This document shows positions 8,168 through 15,473 of a DNA stretch of 64,000 bases, piece after piece. The notes under the pieces were generated by a model. That model made no database searches. It worked only from the letters and a program-made list of their open reading frames with translations, and was not told where the DNA came from. The DNA comes from Curtobacterium sp. ISL-83 (lineage in GTDB: Bacteria > Actinomycetota > Actinomycetes > Actinomycetales > Microbacteriaceae), in the NCBI RefSeq assembly GCF_018613895.1, contig NZ_JAGGPH010000009.1, positions 310,001 to 374,000 of the forward strand, in the 5' to 3' direction. The position numbers and the translations under genes were made by a program. The number at the start of each line of letters is the position of its first letter. Position 1 is the stretch's first letter.

Positions 8168-10105
8168 ATGAGCACCACGTCCACGCCCGCCGCCGTCTCG
8201 GATCAGGGGACGGGTCCCGCGTCCCGCCCGGTGGGTGGCGCGACGGTCGCGGCTGCTGGTGCGCCGGACGCCGTCGGCTCCGCGGTGTCCGCGTCGCGGA
8301 CGGCGGCGCTCGACGTCCTGCACCGGGTGTGGGGGTACGACGCCTTCCGTGGAGCACAGGCCGCGATCATCGACCAGGTCGTCGCCGGCGGCGATGCGCT
8401 CGTGCTCATGCCGACCGGTGGCGGCAAGTCGCTCTGCTACCAGGTGCCGGCCCTCGTGCGCGACGGCGTCGGCGTCGTCGTGTCACCGCTCATCGCCCTC
8501 ATGCAGGACCAGGTCGACGCGCTCGCCGCGAACGGTGTCCGCGCCGCGTTCCTCAACTCGACGCAGGGGCCCGACGAACGGTCGCGCGTCGAGCGTGCGG
8601 TCGTCTCGGGCGAGGTCGACATGCTCTACCTCGCGCCGGAGCGGCTTCGGCTCGAGTCGACACGCAGCCTGCTCGACCGCGCGCGCATCGCCCTGTTCGC
8701 GATCGACGAAGCCCACTGCGTCGCGCAGTGGGGGCACGACTTCCGCCCGGACTACCTCGAGCTGAGCGTCCTGCACGAGCGCTGGCCGACGGTGCCCCGG
8801 GTCGCGTTGACGGCCACCGCGACGCCGCAGACCCACCGCGAGATCTCGGCACGGCTCGGGCTCGACGACGCGGCCCACTTCGTGGCGGACTTCGACCGCC
8901 CGAACATCCAGTACCGGATCGAACCGAAGACCGGTGCGCTGCAGCAGCTGCTCACGTTCATCCGCACCGAGCACAGCGGCGACGCCGGCATCGTCTACTG
9001 CCTGTCCCGCAACTCGGTCGAGCGCACCGCCAGCGCCCTGGCCGACCAGGGGATCGCGGCGTTGCCGTACCACGCGGGGCTCGACGCGAAGGTGCGGGAG
9101 CGCAACCAGTCGCGGTTCCTGCGCGAGGACGGCATCGTGATGGTCGCCACGATCGCGTTCGGCATGGGGATCGACAAGCCCGACGTCCGGTTCGTCGCGC
9201 ACCTGGACCTGCCGAAGTCGGTGGAGGGCTACTACCAGGAGACCGGTCGTGCCGGCCGTGACGGCCTCCCGGCGACCGCGTGGTTGGCGTACGGCCTGAA
9301 CGACGTCGTGCAGCAGCGGCGCATGATCGACCAGTCCGAGGGCGACGCCGCGCACCGCCGGCAGCTCAGCGCGCACCTCGACGCGATGCTGGCGCTCTGC
9401 GAGACCATCGAGTGCCGACGGGTGCGGCTGCTGGCGTACTTCGGCCAGGAATCAACCGCCTGCGGCAACTGCGACACGTGCATCGCCCCGCCGGAGTCCT
9501 GGGACGGCACGGTGCCGGCGCAGAAGTTCCTGTCCACCGTGGTCCGGCTCGAGCGTGAGCGCGGACAGCGGTACGGCGTCGCGCACCTCGTCGACATCCT
9601 GGTCGGCAAGCAGTCGCCGCGCGTGCAGGAGCTCCGGCACGACTCCCTCGCGACCTTCGGCATCGGTGCCGACCTGTCCGAGGGGGAGTGGCGCACCGTT
9701 GCTCGGCAGATCCTGGCCCAGGGGTACGCCGCGATCTCGGGCGACGGGTTCGGGACCGTCGTGCTCAGCCCCACGAGCGCGGAGGTCCTCGCCGGCCGCG
9801 TGCAGGTGCTCATGCGCCGCGATCCCGTGAAGGCGCCGCGGGCCAACCGCTCCCGGCGCACCGTCGTGACGGACATGCCGCAGGAGTCCCTCGGCCTGTT
9901 CGAGGCCCTGCGCACCTGGCGCGCGGCACAGGCCCGCGAGCAGGGCGTCCCCGCCTACGTCGTGTTCAACGACGCCACCCTGCGCGGCATCGCGGCGGTG
10001 CGGCCCTCGGACGTCGACCAGCTCGGCGAGATCTCCGGCGTCGGCGCGGCCAAGCTCGAGCGCTACGGCCGCGCGGTGCTCGACGTGGTGGCCGCCGACG
10101 TCTGA
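8168..10105 (+). CDS. recQ: ATP-dependent DNA helicase RecQ
   Basis: A 645-residue RecQ helicase, which unwinds recombination and fork intermediates 3' to 5'. Visible elements in order are motif I MPTGGGKSLCYQ near residue 80, the DEAHC box near 180, motif VI around QETGRAGRDG near 360, the zinc-binding cysteines CGNCDTC near 435, the RQC winged-helix region, and a C-terminal HRDC domain from about residue 575 (IAAVRPS, GISGVG-type end). Length matches full-length bacterial RecQ. The N-terminal ~45 residues are low complexity, so the true start could be slightly internal. Confidence 0.95.
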   Translation: MSTTSTPAAVSDQGTGPASRPVGGATVAAAGAPDAVGSAVSASRTAALDVLHRVWGYDAFRGAQAAIIDQVVAGGDALVLMPTGGGKSLCYQVPALVRDGVGVVVSPLIALMQDQVDALAANGVRAAFLNSTQGPDERSRVERAVVSGEVDMLYLAPERLRLESTRSLLDRARIALFAIDEAHCVAQWGHDFRPDYLELSVLHERWPTVPRVALTATATPQTHREISARLGLDDAAHFVADFDRPNIQYRIEPKTGALQQLLTFIRTEHSGDAGIVYCLSRNSVERTASALADQGIAALPYHAGLDAKVRERNQSRFLREDGIVMVATIAFGMGIDKPDVRFVAHLDLPKSVEGYYQETGRAGRDGLPATAWLAYGLNDVVQQRRMIDQSEGDAAHRRQLSAHLDAMLALCETIECRRVRLLAYFGQESTACGNCDTCIAPPESWDGTVPAQKFLSTVVRLERERGQRYGVAHLVDILVGKQSPRVQELRHDSLATFGIGADLSEGEWRTVARQILAQGYAAISGDGFGTVVLSPTSAEVLAGRVQVLMRRDPVKAPRANRSRRTVVTDMPQESLGLFEALRTWRAAQAREQGVPAYVVFNDATLRGIAAVRPSDVDQLGEISGVGAAKLERYGRAVLDVVAADV

Positions 10106-10163
10106 GTGATCCGCCGCTGCGGCGGTACATGCCAGAAGACGCATGTGCCCGCGGCGCGCTCAC

Positions 10164-10169
10164 TACACT
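10164..10169 (+). promoter_or_regulatory. Possible -10 element before plsC-like gene
   Basis: TACACT lies 27 bases before the chosen GTG start, downstream of the recQ stop. It fits the TANNNT pattern but no clear -35 is visible. Confidence 0.3.
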
Positions 10170-10196
10170 CGGAACCTCCGCCACGAGGAGGCACCG

Positions 10197-10943
10197 GTGA
10201 CCGGATCGACCAAGTTCGCCACAGCGTTGAGCCGCGCGGTGGTGACCCCGCTCGCGCGGGCGCTCTGGCGGCCGCGGATCATCGGCCGACGGAACGTGCC
10301 GAAGCGCGGCGCGGTGATCCTCGCGAGCAACCACCGGTCGTTCATCGACTCTCCGGCGATCACGCTCATGGCGCCCCGGAAGGTGTCGTTCCTGGCAAAG
10401 CAGGAGTACTTCACCGGCACGGGTCTCCGCGGTGCGGTGTCCCGCGCGTTCTTCGGCGGCATCGGTGCGATCGGCGTCGAGCGTGGCGCGGGGTCGGCAG
10501 CGCAGCACGCCCTCGACATGGGGCTCGAGCGCCTGCAGGCCGGTGAGGCGTTCGCGATCTACCCCGAGGGCACCCGGTCTCTGGACGGCCGCCTGTACAA
10601 GGGCCGCACCGGGGTCGCGTGGCTCGCGTTGACGAGCGGTGCCCCGGTCGTGCCGGTCGCCCTGACCGGGACGGAGGCCGTGCAGCCCGTCGGGTCGCGT
10701 GTGCCGAAGCTCGCCCGGGTGACGATCGAGTTCGGGAAGCCCCTCGACCTGTCCCACTTCGGCGAGGCATCGTCGGGGCGTGCCCGGCGTCACGCGACGG
10801 ATGCGGTGATGGCCGCCATCCAGGAGCTCAGCGGGCAGGAACCGGCGAACGCGTACAACAACCCGCCGTCGTCGATCGTGGAGCGGGTCCGACAGGTGTT
10901 GCGGCGGGACGACCCGACCACTGCCTCCGTCGATCCAGACTGA
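10197..10943 (+). CDS. 1-acyl-sn-glycerol-3-phosphate acyltransferase (PlsC family)
   Basis: A 248-residue lysophosphatidate acyltransferase family protein, expected to acylate the sn-2 position in phospholipid synthesis at the membrane. The catalytic HX4D motif is in NHRSFID at about residue 40 and the second family motif is YPEGTRS near residue 122. I chose GTG at 10197 because GAGGAGG lies seven bases upstream; a frame opening at 10143 would add an unrelated 18-residue extension. Confidence 0.88.
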   Translation: MTGSTKFATALSRAVVTPLARALWRPRIIGRRNVPKRGAVILASNHRSFIDSPAITLMAPRKVSFLAKQEYFTGTGLRGAVSRAFFGGIGAIGVERGAGSAAQHALDMGLERLQAGEAFAIYPEGTRSLDGRLYKGRTGVAWLALTSGAPVVPVALTGTEAVQPVGSRVPKLARVTIEFGKPLDLSHFGEASSGRARRHATDAVMAAIQELSGQEPANAYNNPPSSIVERVRQVLRRDDPTTASVDPD

Positions 10944-10961
10944 GGCTTCGTCGTCCTCGTA

Positions 10962-10990
10962 TTGCATATCCGAAATATCTGTGCTGAGAT
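10962..10990 (+). promoter_or_regulatory. Candidate promoter in an A+T-rich patch
   Basis: TTGCAT and TGAGAT are separated by 17 bases inside an unusually A+T-rich stretch containing ATATCCGAAATAT, a near-palindrome. It would drive the small gene at 11069. The -10 match is poor, so this may instead mark a regulator site. Confidence 0.33.
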
Positions 10991-11068
10991 GGCACTCGCG
11001 CGTCGCGCATCCCTCCGGACCGCCAGGGTCGGTCCGCCCATCTCGACCCAGATCGGAAGGCAAGCAGC

Positions 11069-11464
11069 ATGTCGTCCACGCCCCTCTTCGACTCCATCGC
11101 CCGTCGGAGCGAACCCGCCACCGTCCCGACGGAGCGGGCCGCCCGTGCCGGACGCCCCGACGCTGTCCAGCACTCGGCTGTGACCCGTCCGTCGGCTGCC
11201 CGTGTCACGTGGTCGCCGGCCCCGACGTCGCCTGCCTCGGCTCCGGTCGCCGCAGGTGACTCCACGCTCGTGCCGGACGCCCTGGTCGCGGCGATCGACG
11301 CGATCCCGGAGCGGGTCGCCGTGGCCGTGCAGCACGAGCACGCGGTGCGCGGCGAGCAGCTCGTCCTGGTCGAGGCGGTCGCCGACGCGATCACCCGCGT
11401 CGTCGTCGATGCGGTCGTGCACGAGCTCGACCGCATCGTCCGTGACGGCGTCGTCCGCGCCTGA
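11069..11464 (+). CDS. Hypothetical protein
   Basis: A 131-residue protein I do not recognise. The first 70 residues are Ser/Ala/Pro/Arg-rich and look disordered. The last 60 form a compact-looking, amphipathic helical region rich in Val, Glu and Asp. There is no signal peptide or membrane segment. An AGGCAAG-like ribosome binding site precedes the ATG, and the gene sits 15 bp upstream of the M23 peptidase gene on the same strand, so the two may be co-transcribed. Codon use looks native. Confidence 0.6.
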   Translation: MSSTPLFDSIARRSEPATVPTERAARAGRPDAVQHSAVTRPSAARVTWSPAPTSPASAPVAAGDSTLVPDALVAAIDAIPERVAVAVQHEHAVRGEQLVLVEAVADAITRVVVDAVVHELDRIVRDGVVRA

Positions 11465-11479
11465 CCCGGGTCGCCGTCG

Positions 11480-12421
11480 ATGCAGTCCGCCCACGAGGGC
11501 CTGCCCGCCCGTCCTCGTGGCGCCGAACGGCACGCGGCCAACGTCGCCGCACGGCGCGCCGCGCGGGTGACCCCCTCGAAGCCCCCACGAACCGCCGGGG
11601 TGATGGTGTCCCCTCCCGTCATCCCGGCTCCCACCTCCCGACACGAGCGGCGGCCCCAGCATGGCGCTCGTCGTGCGGCCGGACGCCGTGCGGCTGCACC
11701 CCGCCGGATCCGTGGCACCCGCCCGTTGCGCCAGACCCGGGCGGTCCCGGTCACCGCGACCGTGCTGGCAGCCTGTCTCGTCGCGGCGTTCGCGTCCCCG
11801 CAGGCTGCGATGGCGGCCACGCCGGTGCTCGAGGCCGCGGTTCCACTCGCCCACGCGCCGGGGTACCCGGAGGCTCGGGTCCTGGCGGTCCGTGTCCCAC
11901 AGCAGTACCGCGCCACCGGTCCGGAACCCGTCCCCTCCCCGCGCGACGGGTTCTCCGTCGGGGGCTCGGCGGCGCCGTCCCCGAGCGGCACGACCACGGG
12001 ACTCCGCACGGGGCAGCGCGTCGTCCGTCCGGTCGCGGGGGACGTCCCGACGGCGGGCGGGTTCGGCTCCCGCTGGGTCCGCGGGTGCGGCGCGTGCTCG
12101 ACGAACCACCAGGGCCTGGACTTCGCCGCCCGGTGGGGCTCGCCGGTCGTCGCCTCGATGGATGGTCGTGTCGCCGCCGCCGGGGTGCTCGGCGGGTACG
12201 GCAACCAGGTCCTGCTGCAGCACCCCGATGGCTCGCGCACGCGGTACGGGCACCTGTCGCGGATCGACGTCCGTGCGGGGCAGACGGTCGCGGTCGGGCA
12301 GGTGCTCGGCGCGGTCGGGAACACCGGGGTGTCCACCGGGGCGCACCTGCACTTCGAGGTCATCGTCAGCGGGGTCCCGAGGGACCCCGCGGTCTGGCTC
12401 CGGGCGCGCGGGCTGCTCTGA
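11480..12421 (+). CDS. M23 family metallopeptidase (LytM-like), secreted
   Basis: A 313-residue predicted cell-wall peptidase. An Arg-rich N-terminal region is followed by a hydrophobic segment and signal-peptidase-like AMAA at about residues 92-113, then a Pro-rich linker. The C-terminal M23 domain carries the zinc ligands in NHQGLD (HxxxD, about residue 212) and GAHLHFEV (about residue 292), so it should be an active endopeptidase of peptidoglycan cross-bridges. The 90-residue Arg-rich extension before the signal sequence is odd, and a start further in (for example ATG at 11600) is possible. Confidence 0.85.
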   Translation: MQSAHEGLPARPRGAERHAANVAARRAARVTPSKPPRTAGVMVSPPVIPAPTSRHERRPQHGARRAAGRRAAAPRRIRGTRPLRQTRAVPVTATVLAACLVAAFASPQAAMAATPVLEAAVPLAHAPGYPEARVLAVRVPQQYRATGPEPVPSPRDGFSVGGSAAPSPSGTTTGLRTGQRVVRPVAGDVPTAGGFGSRWVRGCGACSTNHQGLDFAARWGSPVVASMDGRVAAAGVLGGYGNQVLLQHPDGSRTRYGHLSRIDVRAGQTVAVGQVLGAVGNTGVSTGAHLHFEVIVSGVPRDPAVWLRARGLL

Positions 12422-12463
12422 GCCACGGACCGCAGGCGCGAAGCCGCCCACCGCCCCGTGTCG

Positions 12464-12507
12464 ACCACCCCGTGCCCACCACCCCGTGCCTACCACCCCG
12501 TGCCCAC
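12464..12507 (+). repeat. Three tandem 14-bp units
   Basis: The unit ACCACCCCGTGCCC is repeated three times with one change, after a degenerate partial copy at about 12449, in the 212-bp gap between the M23 gene and the dehydrogenase gene. No function is evident; the rest of the gap holds only a -10-like site. Confidence 0.7.
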
Positions 12508-12584
12508 CGCACCTGCCCGACGGCGCCCCGCCCCAGCCTCCGCGTCCGCCTCCGCGTCCGGAGCAGGGTCCGAGCCGGTGCGCG

Positions 12585-12590
12585 TAGCGT
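12585..12590 (+). promoter_or_regulatory. Candidate -10 element of the dehydrogenase gene
   Basis: TAGCGT lies 43 bases before the GTG at 12634, leaving a short leader that contains the ribosome binding site. No -35 is recognisable. Confidence 0.3.
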
Positions 12591-12633
12591 CGGGAACGTC
12601 GTAGCACGGCGCCGCGACAGGACGGAGACGCTC

Positions 12634-13482
12634 GTGCGGGTAGCAGTGCTGGGAACGGGTGCGATGGGCGCCGGAGTCGCTGGATCACTGCTCCGCGAGG
12701 AGCACGACGTCACGGTCTGGAACCGCACGCCTGATCGCGCAGCGCCCCTCGCCGAGCAGGGTGCGACGGTCGCGACCGATGCGGGCGACGCGGTCGGTGA
12801 CGCCGAGGTGGTGCTCCTGACGCTGTTCGACACCGATGCCGTGGTCGACGTGCTCGAAGCCGCGGCCGGGGAAGCACCGACGGATGCCGTGTGGGTCCAG
12901 AGCTCGACCATCGGGGTCGACGGCACCGAGACCGTCGTGCAGCTCGCTGCCAAGTACGGCATCACGCTGGTCGAGGCGATGATGCTCGGGACGAAGGCGC
13001 CCGCCGAGCAGGGCAAGCTCACCCTCCTCACCGGTGGGCCGTCCGCGGACGTCGACCGCATCCGCCCCGTACTCGACGCGATCGGCGTGAAGACCGTGCA
13101 CGCGGGCGACCGCGTCGGAGACGGCACCGCGCTGAAGCTCGCCGCCAACGCGTGGATCGCCTCGCTCACCGCGGCCACGGGCCAGTCGCTCGCGATCGCC
13201 CGGGCGCTCGGACTCGACCCGGACCTGTTCCTCGACGCGATCGAGGGCAGCGCCAGCGACTCCGCGTACGCCCACGCCAAGGGGGCGGTGATGATCGCGG
13301 GGGAGTTCCCGGCGCAGTTCGCGCTCGACGGCCTGCGGAAGGACATCGGGCTCATCACCCAGGCGGCCGGTGCCGCAGGGGTGTCCACCACCCTGCTCGA
13401 CGCGCTCGGACGCGTCTACGCGGATGCGAGTGCCGCGGGGCACGGCGGAGACGACATCGCCGCGGTCGGAACCGCGTTCTGA
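12634..13482 (+). CDS. NAD(P)-dependent dehydrogenase, 6PGDH/3-hydroxyisobutyrate dehydrogenase-like
   Basis: A 282-residue beta-hydroxyacid dehydrogenase. The Rossmann motif LGTGAMGAGVA is at residues 6-16 with NRTPDR marking a preference for NADP. The family substrate-site motif and the catalytic Lys region (GDGTALKLAANAW) are near residues 165-178. This superfamily reduces or oxidises small beta-hydroxy acids; the substrate cannot be told. The GTG at 12634 is supported by GGAG six bases upstream; the open frame continues far upstream but only as a shadow of the M23 gene. Confidence 0.85.
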   Translation: MRVAVLGTGAMGAGVAGSLLREEHDVTVWNRTPDRAAPLAEQGATVATDAGDAVGDAEVVLLTLFDTDAVVDVLEAAAGEAPTDAVWVQSSTIGVDGTETVVQLAAKYGITLVEAMMLGTKAPAEQGKLTLLTGGPSADVDRIRPVLDAIGVKTVHAGDRVGDGTALKLAANAWIASLTAATGQSLAIARALGLDPDLFLDAIEGSASDSAYAHAKGAVMIAGEFPAQFALDGLRKDIGLITQAAGAAGVSTTLLDALGRVYADASAAGHGGDDIAAVGTAF

Positions 13483-13496
13483 CCCGCTGACCGCTC

Positions 13497-13541
13497 CGGC
13501 GGAGGTGACGGCTGCCCCGCGGGCGACGTCACTCCCGCCGG
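13497..13541 (+). terminator. Imperfect hairpin between convergent genes
   Basis: GGCGGAGGTGACG pairs with CGTCACTCCCGCC with two mismatches around a ~16-base loop, between the ends of the dehydrogenase gene and the convergent 76-codon gene. No T-run follows, as is common in high-GC actinobacteria. Confidence 0.45.
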
Positions 13542-13759
13542 GGCCAGCGACGGAACCAGCGCTGCAGTGCGCTCGTGAGTCGGCCGATGCCCTCGTCGTT
13601 CATGGTGTTCGCCAAGTCGAACGCCTCACGCGTGGGGTCGGCACCGGCCCGGATGCGACGGAGTGCGGCGTCGGCACGCGCACGGGCATCGAGTTCCGCG
13701 AGGGGCATGTCGTCCTCGGGGTCGTGCGGCATCTCCCCGTGCGCTCCGGTGGTCGCCAT
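13529..13759 (-). CDS. Small hypothetical protein downstream of marR
   Basis: A 76-residue acidic then basic soluble protein that I do not recognise; its C-terminus is Trp/Arg-rich (RWFRRWPRRE). It starts 11 bp after the MarR stop on the same strand, so it may be the second gene of that transcript. A TAACCT seven bases upstream could also allow independent leaderless expression, although its TAA is the MarR stop. There are no membrane segments. Confidence 0.55.
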   Translation of the reverse strand: MATTGAHGEMPHDPEDDMPLAELDARARADAALRRIRAGADPTREAFDLANTMNDEGIGRLTSALQRWFRRWPRRE

Positions 13760-13769
13760 GCGCGGCAGG

Positions 13770-14288
13770 TTACGCCCGTCGCCGGAGAACCGGGATCTCG
13801 ACCCGGTCGGCCGCGCGCGCCATGGCCTGCAGGAACTCGACGACGATCGCCCGCTCGTCGGCCGGGAGCTGCTCGGCGACCTCGGCCTCGCGGCGGTCGA
13901 GTTCCTCGATCACACGCAGCGCCTGGTGCATCGAGGGCCCCGTCGCCGACAGGATCACACCGCGACGGTCGTTCGGGTCCGAGCGGCGCTCGACGTGTCC
14001 GCTGCGCACGAGCCGTTCGACGAGCGCAGAGGTGGAGGCGGCGGTGATCCCCACGCGGTCCGCGAGTTCCTTGGCGTTCACGGACTCGCCGCTCTGCCCC
14101 GCCTCGACGAGCACGCGGAGCGCGAGCAGTGCGTTCTCACCGACGCCGAGGGCTTCACGGGCACGTCGCTGGGCCGCGCTCTCGGACGCCCGGTAGCGCC
14201 GGAGTGCCGCGAGGACGTCGACCGCGTCGACCCGGGACTGCTCGTCGTACCAGTACCCCGCGATGCTCGTCGTCAGCTCGGAGGTCAT
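13770..14288 (-). CDS. MarR family transcriptional regulator
   Basis: A 172-residue winged-helix regulator. The recognition region is AKELADRVGITAASTSALVERLVRSGHVER and the wing carries the family DPNDRRGV motif. It is preceded by an inverted repeat that overlaps its promoter, so autorepression is likely. No ribosome binding site exists, and TAGCAT seven bases before the ATG at 14288 suggests a leaderless message; an ATG nine bases upstream (14297) is an alternative start. The alpha-E gene is divergent on the other side of the operator. Confidence 0.88.
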   Translation of the reverse strand: MTSELTTSIAGYWYDEQSRVDAVDVLAALRRYRASESAAQRRAREALGVGENALLALRVLVEAGQSGESVNAKELADRVGITAASTSALVERLVRSGHVERRSDPNDRRGVILSATGPSMHQALRVIEELDRREAEVAEQLPADERAIVVEFLQAMARAADRVEIPVLRRRA

Positions 14289-14295
14289 GGCCAAC

Positions 14296-14301
14296 ATGCT
14301 A
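14296..14301 (-). promoter_or_regulatory. -10 element of the marR gene
   Basis: On the minus strand TAGCAT is seven bases before the ATG at 14288, with a four-of-six -35 match (TAGACG) 16 bases upstream. Both elements are embedded in or touch the palindrome at 14298-14325. Confidence 0.45.
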
Positions 14302-14325
14302 GACGGTGTCGTTAGGCCGTCTAGC
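14298..14325. promoter_or_regulatory. Palindromic MarR operator
   Basis: GCTAGACGG and CCGTCTAGC form perfect 9-bp arms around a 10-bp spacer. The site covers the predicted marR promoter, so bound regulator should block its own transcription. It may also affect the divergent alpha-E gene, whose -10 is about 70 bp away. Confidence 0.65.
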
Positions 14326-14393
14326 GAATCCTCCGGTCCGGCACCGCAACACCGGTGACGCGGTCCCGAAACACCCCGGCAACAGCCGGTCAG

Positions 14394-14399
14394 TAGGTT
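14394..14399 (+). promoter_or_regulatory. -10 element of the alpha-E gene
   Basis: TAGGTT is six bases before an ATG at 14406. That ATG opens a six-codon leader, not the alpha-E gene itself. Confidence 0.35.
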
Positions 14400-14405
14400 C
14401 GCCGC

Positions 14406-14426
14406 ATGGAGGAGCCGACGTGCTGA
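14406..14426 (+). other. Possible six-codon leader ORF overlapping the alpha-E start
   Basis: A leaderless-type promoter places the 5' end at this ATG, which encodes MEEPTC followed by TGA. The tiny frame overlaps the GTG start of the alpha-E gene and its GAGGAG doubles as the ribosome binding site of that gene. Translation of the leader could couple to or compete with the main start. It may be coincidence. Confidence 0.25.
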
Positions 14427-15313
14427 GCCGACTCGCGGGGAGCGTGTTCCACGTCGGGGCGGCGGTGGAACGCACGGACGTCGTCGCGCGGCTGCTCGAC
14501 GTCTACCTGGCACGTCGTGACCCGGCGCTGCCCGCGGACGACCGGGAGGTCGCCGCCGCGCTCCGAGCCGTCGTCGGTGCCGCGAGCGCTGGCGCCGACG
14601 CGGACCGGACGGCGACGATCGACGCCCTCGCACTCGACCGGCACGAGGCGGCCTCCATCGCCCACGCCATCGCCGTCGCCCGCGACCACGCCCGCCGTGC
14701 CCGCGAGGTGGTGTCTACCGAGCTGTGGGAGTGCCTGGACGTGACGCGGTCCCGGATGCCCCGCAAGATCGCGCCCGGGCGTGCGCACGAGTTCCTCGGG
14801 TGGGCGCGTGAACGGAGTGCGCTCGCCGTCGGGGTCGTCGAGGGGGACGTCAGCCGTGACGAGGTGTGGGAGTTCTTCACGCTCGGCCGGTCCCTCACCC
14901 GGTGTGCCGTCACGGCCCGGTTGCTGGCGTCCGGCTTGCTCGATCCCGCGTCTGTCGCCTCGTGGGCGACCGCGCTGCGCGCCTGCGGAGCGGGGGAGGC
15001 CTTCCAACGCGGCCGCGAGGTGCCCGGCACTGCCGCCGACGCTGCGGCGTTCCTGTTGCTCGACGAGCACAGCCCGCGGTCGCTGCGCTTCCTGGTCCGT
15101 CGTGCCCACGACTGTCTGACCGACGTCGCACCCGCGTGCGTGGCGGACGAGGTCGCGGACTTCGCGGCAGCGGCGCAGGCACTCGGAGCCGTCGCTCCCG
15201 CAAGTGCTGCCACCGCTGCTCGGCGTGCGGGTTCCCGGTTGGCCGAGGCCGCGGAGCGCGTGGTCGCCGCGCTCGACGCGCGGGTCTTCGCGGAGGGGGC
15301 ACCGGTCCGCTGA
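14420..15313 (+). CDS. Alpha-E domain protein (DUF403-like)
   Basis: A 297-residue all-helical protein. Its N-terminus (LSRLAGSVFHVGAAVERTDVV) matches the alpha-E pattern, normally SRIAESLFWIGRYVER. Alpha-E proteins usually sit beside a circularly permuted ATP-grasp protein and a transglutaminase-like protease in predicted peptide-modification operons. Neither partner is here, and the sequence is more divergent than typical. The GTG start has AGGAG five bases upstream. The function is unknown. Confidence 0.7.
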   Translation: MLSRLAGSVFHVGAAVERTDVVARLLDVYLARRDPALPADDREVAAALRAVVGAASAGADADRTATIDALALDRHEAASIAHAIAVARDHARRAREVVSTELWECLDVTRSRMPRKIAPGRAHEFLGWARERSALAVGVVEGDVSRDEVWEFFTLGRSLTRCAVTARLLASGLLDPASVASWATALRACGAGEAFQRGREVPGTAADAAAFLLLDEHSPRSLRFLVRRAHDCLTDVAPACVADEVADFAAAAQALGAVAPASAATAARRAGSRLAEAAERVVAALDARVFAEGAPVR

Positions 15314-15417
15314 CCGTGGGCGTCCGAGTCGCCGGACGCACCGGTCGCGACGCTCCGGTGCCGACGCTCGGATCGCCAGAGCGGTCCGGGTCGGTCCGTG
15401 TGTCGGTCCGCCTGTCG

Positions 15418-15459
15418 GGACGGGAGGCGCGGGGCGGGGCCGACCCGTGCCTCCCGTCC
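15418..15459. terminator. Bidirectional hairpin, ACGGGAGGC repeat family
   Basis: GGACGGGAGGC at 15418-15428 pairs perfectly with GCCTCCCGTCC at 15449-15459, and the stem extends inward to about 16 bp with one G-U pair. It lies between the convergent alpha-E and MFS genes, as expected of a shared terminator. Related hairpins occur at 20354 and 52535. Confidence 0.7.
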
Positions 15460-15473
15460 GGATGGTGTTCGGG

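Noticed and set aside
12085..12633. Upstream extension of the 6PGDH-like frame
   Set aside because: The extension is a shadow of the M23 peptidase gene plus tandem repeats; the Rossmann motif begins directly after GTG 12634, which has a ribosome binding site.
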